A DNA stretch of 64,000 nucleotides from Nitrospira sp. (GCA_030692565.1 JAUYAO010000058.1:1-64000); one strand, 5' to 3'; numbered from the stretch's first letter, positions 51,527 through 60,857 are shown. Notes: generated by a model from the letters alone, not told the origin. Program-made: numbers and translations.

Positions 51527-53083
51527 ATGATGCTCATCGTCACCGCCGCACAGATGCAGGCGCTGGATCGCCGGACGATCGAAGAAGCCGGCGTGCCCGG
51601 AACCACGTTGATGGAGCGGGCCGGAGCCGGTGTCGTCGCCAGCCTTGAGCACCAGCTGGGTGCCTTGCGCGGGAAAGTCATCACGATCTTCTGTGGGAAA
51701 GGCAATAACGGCGGCGACGGATTCGTCGTGGCGCGCTTGCTCCACAAGCAACGAGCCAAGGTGCAGGTGTTCACCCTGGCTCCGGCCACGGACCTGAGTG
51801 GCGACGCCGCGCGCATGTACCGGCAACTCGTCCGGACCGCCGGCAAGACTGTCGTGAAGCCATTTACTTCGACCGGTCAAATTCAGACGATACTCGGCGA
51901 CAGCCACGCGATCATCGATGCGCTGCTCGGGACAGGCCTGGCCGCTCCGGTCACCGGCCGCTATGCGGAGGCGATTGACATCATCAATCAGGCAGAGCGC
52001 CTGACCGTGGCCGTGGATTTGCCCTCCGGTATCCATGCCGACACCGGCGCAGTGTTAGGCCGCGCCGTGAAGGCCGATCTGACGGTAACCTTCGGGCTGC
52101 CCAAGCTGGGTCTATTCCTGAATCAGGGCATCGATCACGCCGGACGGGTGGAGATTGTCGATATCGGTATTCCACCGGCCTATGTCGATGCCACGGAAAG
52201 CCGAATCCGCTTGATCACCGCCCCGTTTGTTCAGACCGCCTTACCTCCCCGCCGGCTCTCCAGCCACAAAGGCACCTTCGGCCATGCCGGCATCATCGCC
52301 GGCTCGGTCGGCAAGACCGGGGCCGCAGCGATGTCGGCACAGGCGGCTCTGCGAATGGGGGCAGGTCTGGTGACCGTGGCCATCCCGGCGAGCGTCAACG
52401 ATGTCCTGGAAGCCAAGCTCTTGGAAGTCATGACGATCCCGATGCCCGAGACCAAGGCGCGCACCTTGTCCCGCGCCGCGTTGGATCGCCTGAAAGACTT
52501 CATCGCCGCAAGAACGGCGGTCGCGATCGGCCCCGGGCTCTCAACCCATCCGGAAACCATTGAGCTGGTGCAGGCACTCGTCCGGCAACTAGATCGACCG
52601 AGTGTCCTCGATGCCGATGCGTTGAACGCGCTGGCCGGTCGCGCCGCGCTCTTCACCGAGTGTACAATCCCCCCCATCCTGACGCCACATCCCGGCGAAA
52701 TGGCCAGACTCGTGACCGAATCCTCGGCTCAATCGGTCAACGGGGACCGAATCGGTACGGCCGCACGTTTTGCCAGAGAACGCGGCTGCTACCTGGTGCT
52801 CAAAGGCGCCAGGACCGTGATTGCCGGACCTGACGGCAGGGTGGCCATTTGCCCGACCGGCAATCCCGGTATGGCCACCGCTGGAACCGGCGATGTCTTA
52901 ACCGGTATGATCGTCGGACTACTCGCCCAGGGAGTCGCCTCATGGGAGGCCGCCTGTGCCGCAACCTATGTGCACGGACTCGCCGGAGATCTGGCCGCCG
53001 AGACAATAGGACAGACCAGCTTAATCGCCAGAGATGTCATTGACCATATTCCCTATGCGCTCACGAACATCGGCTCAGCGTAG
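51527..53083 (+). CDS. nnr: Bifunctional NAD(P)HX epimerase/dehydratase
   Basis: A 518-residue repair enzyme for hydrated NAD(P)H. The N-terminal epimerase domain (1-215) has FCGKGNNGGDGFVVARLL and VAVDLPSGIHADTG. The C-terminal ADP-dependent dehydratase domain (from ~225) has SSHKGTFGHAGIIAGSVGKT, LTPHPGEMARL and the nucleotide-binding NPGMATAGTGDVLTGMI. ATG 51527 or 51530 fits the family start (MLIVTAAQMQALD). Confidence 0.95.
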   Translation: MMLIVTAAQMQALDRRTIEEAGVPGTTLMERAGAGVVASLEHQLGALRGKVITIFCGKGNNGGDGFVVARLLHKQRAKVQVFTLAPATDLSGDAARMYRQLVRTAGKTVVKPFTSTGQIQTILGDSHAIIDALLGTGLAAPVTGRYAEAIDIINQAERLTVAVDLPSGIHADTGAVLGRAVKADLTVTFGLPKLGLFLNQGIDHAGRVEIVDIGIPPAYVDATESRIRLITAPFVQTALPPRRLSSHKGTFGHAGIIAGSVGKTGAAAMSAQAALRMGAGLVTVAIPASVNDVLEAKLLEVMTIPMPETKARTLSRAALDRLKDFIAARTAVAIGPGLSTHPETIELVQALVRQLDRPSVLDADALNALAGRAALFTECTIPPILTPHPGEMARLVTESSAQSVNGDRIGTAARFARERGCYLVLKGARTVIAGPDGRVAICPTGNPGMATAGTGDVLTGMIVGLLAQGVASWEAACAATYVHGLAGDLAAETIGQTSLIARDVIDHIPYALTNIGSA

Positions 53084-53690
53084 CCGGCCCACGACCGCCG
53101 CACCACGGAAGGCCCGCGCGGCTACGCCGCCACGCGCTGCGTCGTCTGCGCCCTGGACGGTGGCGCTCCCCTCCCGCACCGCCACAGAAGCATTCGGCCG
53201 GATTATCGGGCGATCACTGGCCGGCGGCGAAACCCTGGCCCTCTCCGGAGAACTCGGCGCCGGGAAAACGGCTCTCGTGCGCGGCATTGCAACAGGACTG
53301 GGCACGCCGTCGAATCAGGTGACCAGCCCGACCTTCGTCCTGATCCACGAATACGAGGGACGGCTCCCGCTGATTCACGTGGATCTCTATCGCCTACGGA
53401 GCGGAGCGGAAGCCGAAGGAATCGGGCTGCAAGAATACTTTCATGGGAACATCGTCACGGCGATCGAATGGGCCGACAAGTTCCCGGAATTATTGCCGAG
53501 CGATCGGTTTGAACTCACGTTACAGCACAACACACCGACGACGAGAACTGCGCGCATGACCGCTCACGGACCGCGCGCCTGCACGTTGCTCGCAGCACTC
53601 AAACAAGCCGCTCGACAACGCCGGCGCGCGGCCACACCCAGCGCATCGCGCAAGACGGCCACCGGGAGAGGGAGACCCCGCACATCATGA
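53034..53690 (+). CDS. tsaE: tRNA threonylcarbamoyladenosine ATPase TsaE
   Basis: A 218-residue P-loop ATPase of the t6A tRNA modification complex (with TsaB/C/D). The TsaE core runs from about residue 45 to 165: Walker A LSGELGAGKTALVRG, then TSPTFVLIHEYEG, HVDLYRLRSG and AIEWADKFPELLP. Both ends carry extra arginine/alanine-rich tails. The start is uncertain (ATG 53034 overlapping nnr by 50 bp, or ATG 53055). It is translationally linked to lapA, whose ATG overlaps its stop. Confidence 0.92.
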   Translation: MSLTIFPMRSRTSAQRSRPTTAAPRKARAATPPRAASSAPWTVALPSRTATEAFGRIIGRSLAGGETLALSGELGAGKTALVRGIATGLGTPSNQVTSPTFVLIHEYEGRLPLIHVDLYRLRSGAEAEGIGLQEYFHGNIVTAIEWADKFPELLPSDRFELTLQHNTPTTRTARMTAHGPRACTLLAALKQAARQRRRAATPSASRKTATGRGRPRTS

Positions 53691-54025
53691 TTCGGCTCAT
53701 CTTGGTCGGAATTCTGCTGCTCCTTTCCCTGGCGTTTTTTCTCCAAAATCAGGAACAGGAAGTCACCTTGCGGTACTTCTTCGGTCTACTGGAAGCCTCC
53801 ACCCTGATCTACAAACCGATCCTCACCGCCTTCGCTGTCGGCCTGCTCGTGTCCGGCATTCTGTTATTCCCCCCATGGGTGCGCGGCCGAATTGAACTCC
53901 GCCGCAAGACCAAAGCGCTGCAAGATGCCGAAGTGGATCTGGAGCGTGCGCGCCAGTCGCTCGAAAAGCTGACCGGCCGTTCGAGTTCAACCCCCGGGCC
54001 CGCGCGAGATCTCGTCGATGAGTGA
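53687..54025 (+). CDS. LapA-domain inner-membrane protein
   Basis: A 112-residue protein with two transmembrane helices (MIRLILVGILLLLSLAFFLQ and ILTAFAVGLLVSGILLFPPW) and a cytoplasmic coiled-coil (LQDAEVDLERARQSLEKL). NQEQEVTLRYFFGL between helices is the LapA/DUF1049 signature. Relatives help lipopolysaccharide assembly control. Its last codons lie in the first copy of the duplicated mutS start region. Confidence 0.85.
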   Translation: MIRLILVGILLLLSLAFFLQNQEQEVTLRYFFGLLEASTLIYKPILTAFAVGLLVSGILLFPPWVRGRIELRRKTKALQDAEVDLERARQSLEKLTGRSSSTPGPARDLVDE

Positions 54026-54166
54026 GCACAACGCCAAGTCCGCTGATACGGCAATACGGGTCGCTCGAATAGGCCGCCGGCCGTTCCACCTCCGTCAAGC
54101 ACCCCGCGCGAGATCTCGCCGATGAGTGATCACGACGCCAGTCCGCTGATGCGGCAATACCGGGAG
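53999..54166. repeat. Decayed tandem duplication at the lapA/mutS junction
   Basis: Copy A begins near 53999 and copy B near 54103, an offset of 104 bp. Shared blocks are CGCGCGAGATCTCG, CGATGAGTGA and CGCTGAT-CGGCAATAC. Copy B contains the working mutS start (ATG 54122). In copy A the matching ATG (54018) has lost the mutS frame and the region now ends lapA. Confidence 0.85.
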
Positions 54167-56773
54167 ATCAAGCGCGGCTACGAACATGCGATCTTGTTTT
54201 TCCGGGTGGGTGATTTCTACGAAATGTTTTATCAGGATGCGCAGGAAGCTTCGCGCATTCTTTCCATCGCGCTGACCTCGCGCGACAAGAACAGCCCGAA
54301 TCCCGTCCCGCTCTGCGGCGTCCCTTACCATGCCGCCACCGGCTATATCGCCAAGCTGCTGAAGGCCGGGCGGACGGTGGCGCTGTGCGAGCAGGTCGAG
54401 GACCCCAAGCTCGCTAAAGGGCTGGTACGCCGAGAAGTCGTCCGGCTGTACACGCCCGGCACGCTCGTCGAAACCGAGTTTCTTTCTCCGGTCGAATCGA
54501 ATTTCCTCGCAGCCGTGGCCGTGAGCTCCACAGCCAAACCACAACCCGTTATCGGATTGGCGATGCTCGAAGTCTCCACCGGAGAGTTCTGGATTGCCGA
54601 ATTTCAGGGGGATCAGGCTCAGACGCAAACGTTGGATGAACTGGCTCGCCTCGATCCCCGTGAAATTCTGTTTGCGCCAACAGCCGACCGCCGGGACAGG
54701 GCCTGGCTCGATCAGATGAAAGGCATACGCCTGTGCGAGCGCGACGCGTCGACGTTTGACGCTGAACGAGCCGCTCGCCTGCTGCAAGAGCAGTTTCACA
54801 TTCATTCGCTGGAGGCCTTCGGTTGTCAGGGCCTGACGGCGGGAATCGGCGCGGCCGGAGCGGTCCTGAACTACTTCCGCGACACCCAGCCGAACGCGCC
54901 GCTGGATTACATCCGTCGCCCGCGTGTCCGCCGGATCTCGGACGCGATGCATTTGGACAGCGTCACCATTCGCAATCTCGAGCTGCTGAAACCGATGGGG
55001 GCCTTCGACGACGGTCACAGCGGGAAACCTGCCACGCTGCTCTCCGTGCTGGATCGAACCGTCACCGCCATGGGAAGCCGCCTGCTCCGCCAATGGTTAG
55101 TCCGGCCGCTGATTCACAGTGATGCCATCCAAGCCCGACTCGATGCCGTCGGAGAATTGAAAGACCGGATTGCGGCACGCGTGGCATTGCGCGCGGCGCT
55201 CAGAACCGTGCAGGATCTCTCACGCCTGAGTGGCCGCATCGTTCTCGGCGTGGCGGGCCCCCGGGAACTCCTGGCACTGAAGGACTCCCTCGCCGCCCTT
55301 CCGGAAATCGCAACGCAGCTGACTCCGCTCCTAAGCCCCCAGCTCGCCGAAGCCCGCGAAGCGTGGGACGACGGGCGGGATCTCGCCGAACTGATCGAAC
55401 AGGCCCTTCAACCGGAAGCGCCGATGTCCCTTCGAGACGGAGGCGTGATCCGCGACGGATACCACGCTGACGTGGATGAACTGCGAAAAGCCAACACCGA
55501 AGGCAAACACTGGATTGCCGCATTGGAGGCGAAAGAGCGTGAGCGGACCGGCATCGACTCCCTGAAAGTCCGCTACAACCAGGTGTTCGGCTACTACATC
55601 GAAATCACCAAGGCCAATTTGGCCCGCGTGCCGGCGGACTTTATTCGCAAGCAAACGCTGGTCAACGCCGAGCGATTCATGACCCCCGAGTTGAAAGAAC
55701 TTGAAGAACGTGTAACGGGCGCCGAAGTGAAACTGCTGGCGCTGGAGCAGGATCTATTCGCCCAGCTTCGCACGACCCTCGCCGGCCACGCCGACCGCCT
55801 GCAAGAGATGGCCGGAAAACTGGCCTTGATCGACGTGCTGGCCGGGCTGGCGGAAACCGCCGCCCTGAATCAATACGCCAAACCCGTCATCAACGAAGGC
55901 GGGCTGATCGACATTCGAGGCGGCCGCCATCCCGTCGTGGAACGGCTGACTGAAGAGATGGCATTCGTGCCGAACGACACATTCCTGAACCTGGACTCCC
56001 ACCGCCTGCAGATCCTGACCGGGCCCAATATGGCCGGGAAAAGCACCTTCCTTCGCCAAGTCGCCTTGATCGTCCTGCTCGCCCAGATCGGCAGCTTCGT
56101 CCCGGCGACGGCCGCGACCATCGGCGTGGTCGATCGAATCTTCACCCGCGTGGGAGCCTCGGACAATCTGGCCAGCGGCCACAGCACCTTCATGGTGGAG
56201 ATGGTTGAAACCGCCACGATTCTTCACAGCGCGACCGTGCGGAGCCTGATCCTGCTTGACGAAATCGGGCGGGGCACCAGCACCTACGACGGGCTCAGTA
56301 TCGCCTGGGCCGTTGCAGAATATATCCACGATCGTAGGACGCTCGGAGCCCGCACGTTGTTCGCCACGCACTATCATGAGATGACCCAATTGGAACAACA
56401 GCGTGACGGGATCAAGAATTTCCGGGTGGCGGTGCAAGAGCGCGACGGCGATGTGGTCTTTCTCCGGAAGATTGTCGCCGGAGGAGCGGACCGGAGTTAT
56501 GGCATCTACGTCGCCAAGCTGGCAGGCCTCCCGCAATCCGTCATCGCGCGGGCCCAGGATGTCCTTGTGCAGTTGGAGCGACCGGAGGCGGCCCAGATCG
56601 CGGAGTCAGCCCCCCACGCAGAACCAGCCGCCGCGCCGTTGCCTCAACCGCACCCCCTGGTCGAGGAAGTTCGGCAAATCGATTTATTCTCGATGACGCC
56701 TCTGGATGCCCTCAACTGCCTTGCGGATCTCCAGCGAAAAGCGACCCCCTCGACCAAGGATGCCGCATCCTGA
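54122..56773 (+). CDS. mutS: DNA mismatch repair protein MutS
   Basis: An 883-residue mismatch-recognition ATPase, full length. The N-terminal domain has the mismatch-wedging FYE motif (RVGDFYEMFY). The clamp and lever helices follow, and the ATPase domain has Walker A GPNMAGKSTFLRQ (~634-646), LLDEIGRGTSTYDGLSIAWA and ATHYHEMTQLE. The C-terminal ~60 residues carry the usual LFS-type segment (IDLFSMTPLDALN). ATG 54122 is inside copy B of a tandem duplication. Confidence 0.97.
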   Translation: MSDHDASPLMRQYREIKRGYEHAILFFRVGDFYEMFYQDAQEASRILSIALTSRDKNSPNPVPLCGVPYHAATGYIAKLLKAGRTVALCEQVEDPKLAKGLVRREVVRLYTPGTLVETEFLSPVESNFLAAVAVSSTAKPQPVIGLAMLEVSTGEFWIAEFQGDQAQTQTLDELARLDPREILFAPTADRRDRAWLDQMKGIRLCERDASTFDAERAARLLQEQFHIHSLEAFGCQGLTAGIGAAGAVLNYFRDTQPNAPLDYIRRPRVRRISDAMHLDSVTIRNLELLKPMGAFDDGHSGKPATLLSVLDRTVTAMGSRLLRQWLVRPLIHSDAIQARLDAVGELKDRIAARVALRAALRTVQDLSRLSGRIVLGVAGPRELLALKDSLAALPEIATQLTPLLSPQLAEAREAWDDGRDLAELIEQALQPEAPMSLRDGGVIRDGYHADVDELRKANTEGKHWIAALEAKERERTGIDSLKVRYNQVFGYYIEITKANLARVPADFIRKQTLVNAERFMTPELKELEERVTGAEVKLLALEQDLFAQLRTTLAGHADRLQEMAGKLALIDVLAGLAETAALNQYAKPVINEGGLIDIRGGRHPVVERLTEEMAFVPNDTFLNLDSHRLQILTGPNMAGKSTFLRQVALIVLLAQIGSFVPATAATIGVVDRIFTRVGASDNLASGHSTFMVEMVETATILHSATVRSLILLDEIGRGTSTYDGLSIAWAVAEYIHDRRTLGARTLFATHYHEMTQLEQQRDGIKNFRVAVQERDGDVVFLRKIVAGGADRSYGIYVAKLAGLPQSVIARAQDVLVQLERPEAAQIAESAPHAEPAAAPLPQPHPLVEEVRQIDLFSMTPLDALNCLADLQRKATPSTKDAAS

Positions 56774-56837
56774 GGGCCGCATCCCTCTTGATGCCGCTTC
56801 CTCAATAGTCGGATAATGGCCGCCTGCGAGGCGCTTC

Positions 56838-58007
56838 ATGGCAGTCAATGCCAATCAACGACTCCTCTTGGTGATCATCGGTCTGGGGATCGCCCTGTTC
56901 TGTCTCGACCTCTACCTCCCGCTGGGAATAGGAAACGGCGTTCTCTACGGGGGACTCGTCATTCTGTCGTTCCTGCTACCGAACCGTACAGGGCCGGTGA
57001 TCACCGCCTCCATATGTTCCGTGCTGACCATGGCCGACGTGATTCTGAGCCCCACGCTCGACGGAGTTCCCCTTTGGATGGGCGTCACGAACCGGCTCTT
57101 TAGTTTGACGGCCATCTGGCTACCGGTATTGTTCTTCCTTCATCAGCGCCGGGCAGAGGACACGTTGCAACGTGCCCATGATGACCTCGAAATACGCGTT
57201 CAACAACGCACCCAGGAACTGGCAACCGTCAACAATACCCTGGTTGAGGAAATCGCCGAGCGAGCAGAGACGGAACAATCGCTTCGGAACAGTGAAGCCG
57301 TGTTGCAGGCGAATCAGCGGGAACTTCGACAGAGCCGGGAGGATCTGCGCGCGTTAGCCGGACAACTCCTCACGGCGCAGGAAGAGGATCGCAGACGGAT
57401 TTCCCGGGACCTCCACGACGATATCAATCAACGGCTCGCCATGCTCTCAATGGATTTGCGGCAGGCTGAGAAAGACGAGTCCTCCGACGCACACTCGCTC
57501 CGCTCGACGATTCGGCTGGTCTCCGACCGGCTGACCATTGTCTCTGATGACGTACGCCAGATGGCCTACCGGTTTCACCCCTCCATCCTCGACGATCTCG
57601 GGCTCGTGAAAGCCATTCGACGCCAGATCGATGATTTCTCCACCCGCACAGGAATCAAGATATCCTATGTCCATCGGGATCCTACGACGGGGCTCCCCGC
57701 AGAAATGGCGATCTGCCTCTATCGGATCGTACAGGAAAGTCTGAGCAACATCGTCCGCCACGCCCACGCCTCCCAGGTTGAAGTCGAGTTGATCTGCGAA
57801 GACGATCTCGTGTCTCTCTCTGTCCATGACAACGGCAAGGGATTCGACCAGGCGCAACTCTCGCAGACCCGAGCACACCTGGGGCTTCTCAGCATGAAAG
57901 AACGGGTTCGCCTGGCGAAGGGTCGATTCGGAATCGATTCTACGCCCTCCCAGGGCACCCATATCCATGTTGAGATTCCCCTGACTACAGGAGCACCCCG
58001 TGCATAA
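56838..58007 (+). CDS. Sensor histidine kinase, NarX/DesK type
   Basis: A 389-residue membrane kinase. About four transmembrane helices (1-105) with no large periplasmic domain are followed by a coiled coil (107-185) and the HisKA_3 dimerisation domain, where His193 is the phospho-acceptor (RRRISRDLHDDINQRLAML). The HATPase_c domain has the N box (QESLSNIVRHAHAS), G1 box (VHDNGKGFD) and HLGLLSMKERV. It overlaps the response-regulator gene by 8 bp. The signal is unknown; sensing within the membrane is likely. Confidence 0.92.
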   Translation: MAVNANQRLLLVIIGLGIALFCLDLYLPLGIGNGVLYGGLVILSFLLPNRTGPVITASICSVLTMADVILSPTLDGVPLWMGVTNRLFSLTAIWLPVLFFLHQRRAEDTLQRAHDDLEIRVQQRTQELATVNNTLVEEIAERAETEQSLRNSEAVLQANQRELRQSREDLRALAGQLLTAQEEDRRRISRDLHDDINQRLAMLSMDLRQAEKDESSDAHSLRSTIRLVSDRLTIVSDDVRQMAYRFHPSILDDLGLVKAIRRQIDDFSTRTGIKISYVHRDPTTGLPAEMAICLYRIVQESLSNIVRHAHASQVEVELICEDDLVSLSVHDNGKGFDQAQLSQTRAHLGLLSMKERVRLAKGRFGIDSTPSQGTHIHVEIPLTTGAPRA

Positions 58008-58644
58008 ACCCCGCGTTCTGCTGGCCGACGACCACGCGCTCATCATTGAAGGCTTCAAACGTATTCTGGAAGGCCGGTACGACCTTGTCGGCACCGCCGC
58101 AGACGGTCGCGCACTGATCGAGTCGGCCAAAGCCCTTCAGCCGGACATCATTATACTCGACGTGTCGATGCCCCTCCTGAACGGCATTGATGCGGCTGCC
58201 CATCTTAAAAAAGTGTGCCCGATGGCCAAGCTGATCTTCGTCACGATGCATGCGGACACGGAATATGTTCGCTCTGCGTTTGAAGCCGGCGCCTCTGCCT
58301 ATGTCCTGAAACGATCAGCGGTCGATGAGTTGGAGCAGGCGATCCGAGCGGTCCTTGCCGGGCACTCGTATATTACCCCGCTCATTACCAAGGACCTCCT
58401 GGCCGTCTTTCTCGCCACCCCATCCGAAAAGGCCAATGGCGCCGGCGGCCTCACTCTGCGGCAGAAGGAAGTTCTTCAACTTCTTACCGAAGGGCGCACC
58501 GCCAAAGACATCGCTAATGTGCTGAACATTTCACCGAGAACCGTTGAATTCCATAAGGGGCAAATCCTGGAACTCTTGCAGTTGGAGAATACGGCTGACT
58601 TGATCAAATATGCGCTGTCCCACGGAATTGTTACCCCCACCTAG
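58000..58644 (+). CDS. NarL/FixJ-type response regulator
   Basis: A 214-residue transcription factor and partner of the upstream kinase. The receiver domain has acidic pocket ADDH (9-12), phospho-acceptor Asp54 (IILDVSMP), Thr (VTMHAD) and Lys (VLKRSA). The C-terminal LuxR HTH reads TLRQKEVLQLLTEGRTAKDI and NISPRTVEFHKGQI. GTG 58000 has AGGAGC upstream and lies within the kinase gene's end. Confidence 0.94.
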   Translation: MHKPRVLLADDHALIIEGFKRILEGRYDLVGTAADGRALIESAKALQPDIIILDVSMPLLNGIDAAAHLKKVCPMAKLIFVTMHADTEYVRSAFEAGASAYVLKRSAVDELEQAIRAVLAGHSYITPLITKDLLAVFLATPSEKANGAGGLTLRQKEVLQLLTEGRTAKDIANVLNISPRTVEFHKGQILELLQLENTADLIKYALSHGIVTPT

Positions 58645-58772
58645 GCCCATCAGAATCGACCGCTTCCTCGTAAAAATACATCCGGCACCTTCGGGAATTA
58701 CGAGTTCCATCCCGCGATAATAGTCCGTATAGAGTGGCATGACTCAACGGCTTCTGTGGCCAGGCGGTGCAG

Positions 58773-59003
58773 ATGGAGTTAGAGGACGAGTCCGAACAGA
58801 CCATCACGCCGGGACGATGGATGAGCGACCCCGTTGTCTTACTGTGCGACACCTGTCATCGTGTGCAAGACGGTCTTTCAGAACAGGCCAGTGAAGAGAA
58901 ATGGACAGACCAATCGCGCTTTTTTACCCTGCACAAGTTGAAGGCCTCCCAAGTCTGGTGGTGTCACACCATCTGCCGACGATGCAGCGCGACTACGATA
59001 TGA
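58773..59003 (+). CDS. Small cysteine-rich protein
   Basis: A 76-residue protein with two cysteine pairs: VVLLCDTCHRVQDG and, near the end, WWCHTICRRCSATT. The spacing (CxxC, a tryptophan/aromatic centre, then H-x-IC-x-x-C) resembles the small zinc-binding module often fused to the end of sensor kinases and response regulators (CSWCK...HGICPEC), here free-standing. It follows the two-component pair by 128 bp on the same strand and may work with it. The ribosome-binding site is weak, so the call is tentative. Confidence 0.5.
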   Translation: MELEDESEQTITPGRWMSDPVVLLCDTCHRVQDGLSEQASEEKWTDQSRFFTLHKLKASQVWWCHTICRRCSATTI

Positions 59004-59230
59004 GCATGCCCGATGATCGAGACGCCAGATCAGTCCCATGGGAACGACCGAATAATGGGCTGTAAGAAACGGCCTCTCTTGCAGCCCCCCACTTCGCTCG
59101 CGTGAACGACTGGTCCGGCCTCGCATCGTGTGAGCTGGCTAGAAGAGGAATGTGCCTCTGAGGCTACAACCGTCGAATTCACGAACAGACATGAACGTGA
59201 TCTCGCACTGATAGAAAAGAAACGCTCACT
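59004..59230. other. Intergenic region
   Basis: I see no RNA gene, repeat element or coding frame here that I can support. It separates the two-component group from the Pal group. Confidence 0.35.
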
Positions 59231-59335
59231 ATGTCGACTGACGGCATGATCTTTCTTGGGGGGAGCCTGGTGTTCGGGATTCTCCTGGTGTTGCTTATCC
59301 TACGCGTATACAAAGATCAACCGCGCGGAAAATGA
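59231..59335 (+). CDS. Possible 34-residue single-helix membrane peptide
   Basis: ATG 59231 to TGA 59335 encodes MSTDGMIFLGGSLVFGILLV, then LLILRVYKDQPRGK. One transmembrane helix is followed by a short basic tail. The Shine-Dalgarno is weak (AAAAGAAACG). Such small proteins occur as accessory subunits of membrane complexes, but no partner is evident here. Confidence 0.4.
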   Translation: MSTDGMIFLGGSLVFGILLVLLILRVYKDQPRGK

Positions 59336-59531
59336 CGACGCTCTTCGCCGCTGAATCGCCACGCCCGAGAGTCAGCAGGAATTCTCCCAACATCTGTGAG
59401 GTTCTGGCCCTCGTCGCACCTTCACCGGTAGCGACACCCCTTCCCGTCTCGGCCTATGCAACGTTCATGATGATCGGCGGTGGAAGCCTCAACGGTATGC
59501 CACCCACTCTCAATCAGCCATGAGGTGACCA

Positions 59532-60185
59532 ATGATCCGACGCCTGAGCCGAACTCTCTTGTATCTGGGGACCGTCCTATCTCTGAGTGGTCTCATCCTT
59601 GGCGGTGCTGGCTGCGCGAACAAGCAATTGTCCTCGAGCGCAGGAGACCAATCCATGACGACAAAAGGCCAAACTCCATCCGAGACTGTCCGACCGGATC
59701 GGATCGCCTCGATAGAGCCTCCTGCGGAGAACGGAGTATCCCGCACCCAAGAAACGCAAACCAACCAGATTCCCGCCCAGGCACCAGGAAGGACCGTCCC
59801 GTCAAACAGCGCAGCTTCGTTGCATGAGAACGGTTCCGTCATGACTCCGGACTCCACTGGAATCGGAGATATCTATTTCGATTTCGATCAGTACACCATT
59901 CGCACCGATGCGCAGCCCGTGCTCGAACGCAACGGCCATTGGATTCAGAACGCTTCCGGCAAGTCGCTATTGATCGAGGGGCATTGCGACGAGCGCGGGA
60001 CTCTGGCCTACAATCTCGTGTTGGGAGAAAAGCGCGCCAAATCCGCCAAGCGATACTTGGAGAATCTCGGGATCCCGGCTTCCCGTCTTCACACCACCAG
60101 TTATGGTGAAGTTAAACCTGCTTGCAACGAACACAACGAAGGCTGCTGGAAATACAATAGGCGCGCGCATTTTGTCGTGCAATAA
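59532..60185 (+). CDS. pal: Peptidoglycan-associated lipoprotein (Pal/OmpA-like)
   Basis: A 217-residue outer-membrane lipoprotein that anchors the envelope to peptidoglycan. The lipobox is LGGAGC with lipidated Cys28. Residues 29-105 are a Ser/Thr/Pro-rich linker. The OmpA-like domain (110-217) has IYFDFDQYTIRTDAQPVLE, LIEGHCDERGTLAYNLVLGE with the peptidoglycan-binding Asp/Arg, and LGIPASRLHTTSYGE. It is not next to tolQRAB here. Two cysteines near the end (PACNEHNEGCWKY) are unusual for Pal. Confidence 0.9.
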   Translation: MIRRLSRTLLYLGTVLSLSGLILGGAGCANKQLSSSAGDQSMTTKGQTPSETVRPDRIASIEPPAENGVSRTQETQTNQIPAQAPGRTVPSNSAASLHENGSVMTPDSTGIGDIYFDFDQYTIRTDAQPVLERNGHWIQNASGKSLLIEGHCDERGTLAYNLVLGEKRAKSAKRYLENLGIPASRLHTTSYGEVKPACNEHNEGCWKYNRRAHFVVQ

Positions 60186-60236
60186 ACTTTCTTCGGATAC
60201 TTTGCCTGGGCCATCCATCGGGAGAAGGAGGCAATT

Positions 60237-60857
60237 GTGAATCGTCTATCCTGTCGGATTCTGTTGTGCATCGGGGTGCTTGTCCTGGGAGCCTGTGCCG
60301 GCAAGGGCGAGCGTATCGATATTGCGATTCCTGGAATCACTCCGGGCGGCGGAACCGCCTCGGCCACCCCGGGACCCAGGATTGCGGTACTCCCCTTCGA
60401 AGATCAGCGGCTCAATCAAGCCCATCTCGGAACACGATCGCACCTCTGGGGTGGAATCAGCTATTTTGATCTACCGAGCGGGAGCGCGGCCAAAGCCACG
60501 GCCCAAGCCCTCATCGACTATCTGAGCCGGCAGGGCTGGAAAGCGTTCATGGCACGTACGCAGGGAAGCGACGGCGCGGATATCACGATTGCAGGGACTA
60601 TTCAGAGCCTGTCCGTGGATGCCAAGAGCGGATTCATGCATACGGATCTCACGGCAACGAACGCGCTGGCATTTCAGATCATAAACCACACCGATGAGAG
60701 CATCGTGCGAGAAAAGGTCTCCGGAACGGGAAGCGATCGGGTGTTTTGGTTCGATCAAGAGGATGCCCAGCATTTGACGACCGATCTTTTTGAAACCAAT
60801 TTCAAAACATTTCTTGGAGATCTCAAGATCGAAGGCCGAACGATCAGACTCAAGTAG
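60237..60857 (+). CDS. Lipoprotein of unknown function
   Basis: A 206-residue lipoprotein. The signal peptide MNRLSCRILLCIGVLVLGAC has Cys20 as the lipidation site (LGAC). The rest shows IAVLPFEDQR, then HLWGGISYFDLPSG and a segment AKATAQALIDYLSRQGWKAF, an arrangement seen in small outer-membrane-associated lipoproteins with a nucleoside-like beta-alpha fold. I cannot name the family. GTG start with AAGGAGG 6 nt upstream. It follows pal by 51 bp in the same direction. Confidence 0.7.
   Translation: MNRLSCRILLCIGVLVLGACAGKGERIDIAIPGITPGGGTASATPGPRIAVLPFEDQRLNQAHLGTRSHLWGGISYFDLPSGSAAKATAQALIDYLSRQGWKAFMARTQGSDGADITIAGTIQSLSVDAKSGFMHTDLTATNALAFQIINHTDESIVREKVSGTGSDRVFWFDQEDAQHLTTDLFETNFKTFLGDLKIEGRTIRLK

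Noticed and set aside
51417-51530. Possible acpS or small gene between pdxJ and nnr
   Set aside because: The only plus-strand frame is 37 codons from GTG 51417 and lacks any AcpS motif; acpS appears absent at this position.
53809-55093. Long minus-strand frames opposite mutS and lapA
   Set aside because: Antisense shadows of high-G+C coding sequence; mutS and lapA motifs fix the real strand.
59332-59523. 63-codon frame overlapping the stop of the 34-residue peptide
   Set aside because: ATGA overlap is attractive, but the translation is Pro/Ser-rich, with no signal, domain or ribosome-binding site.
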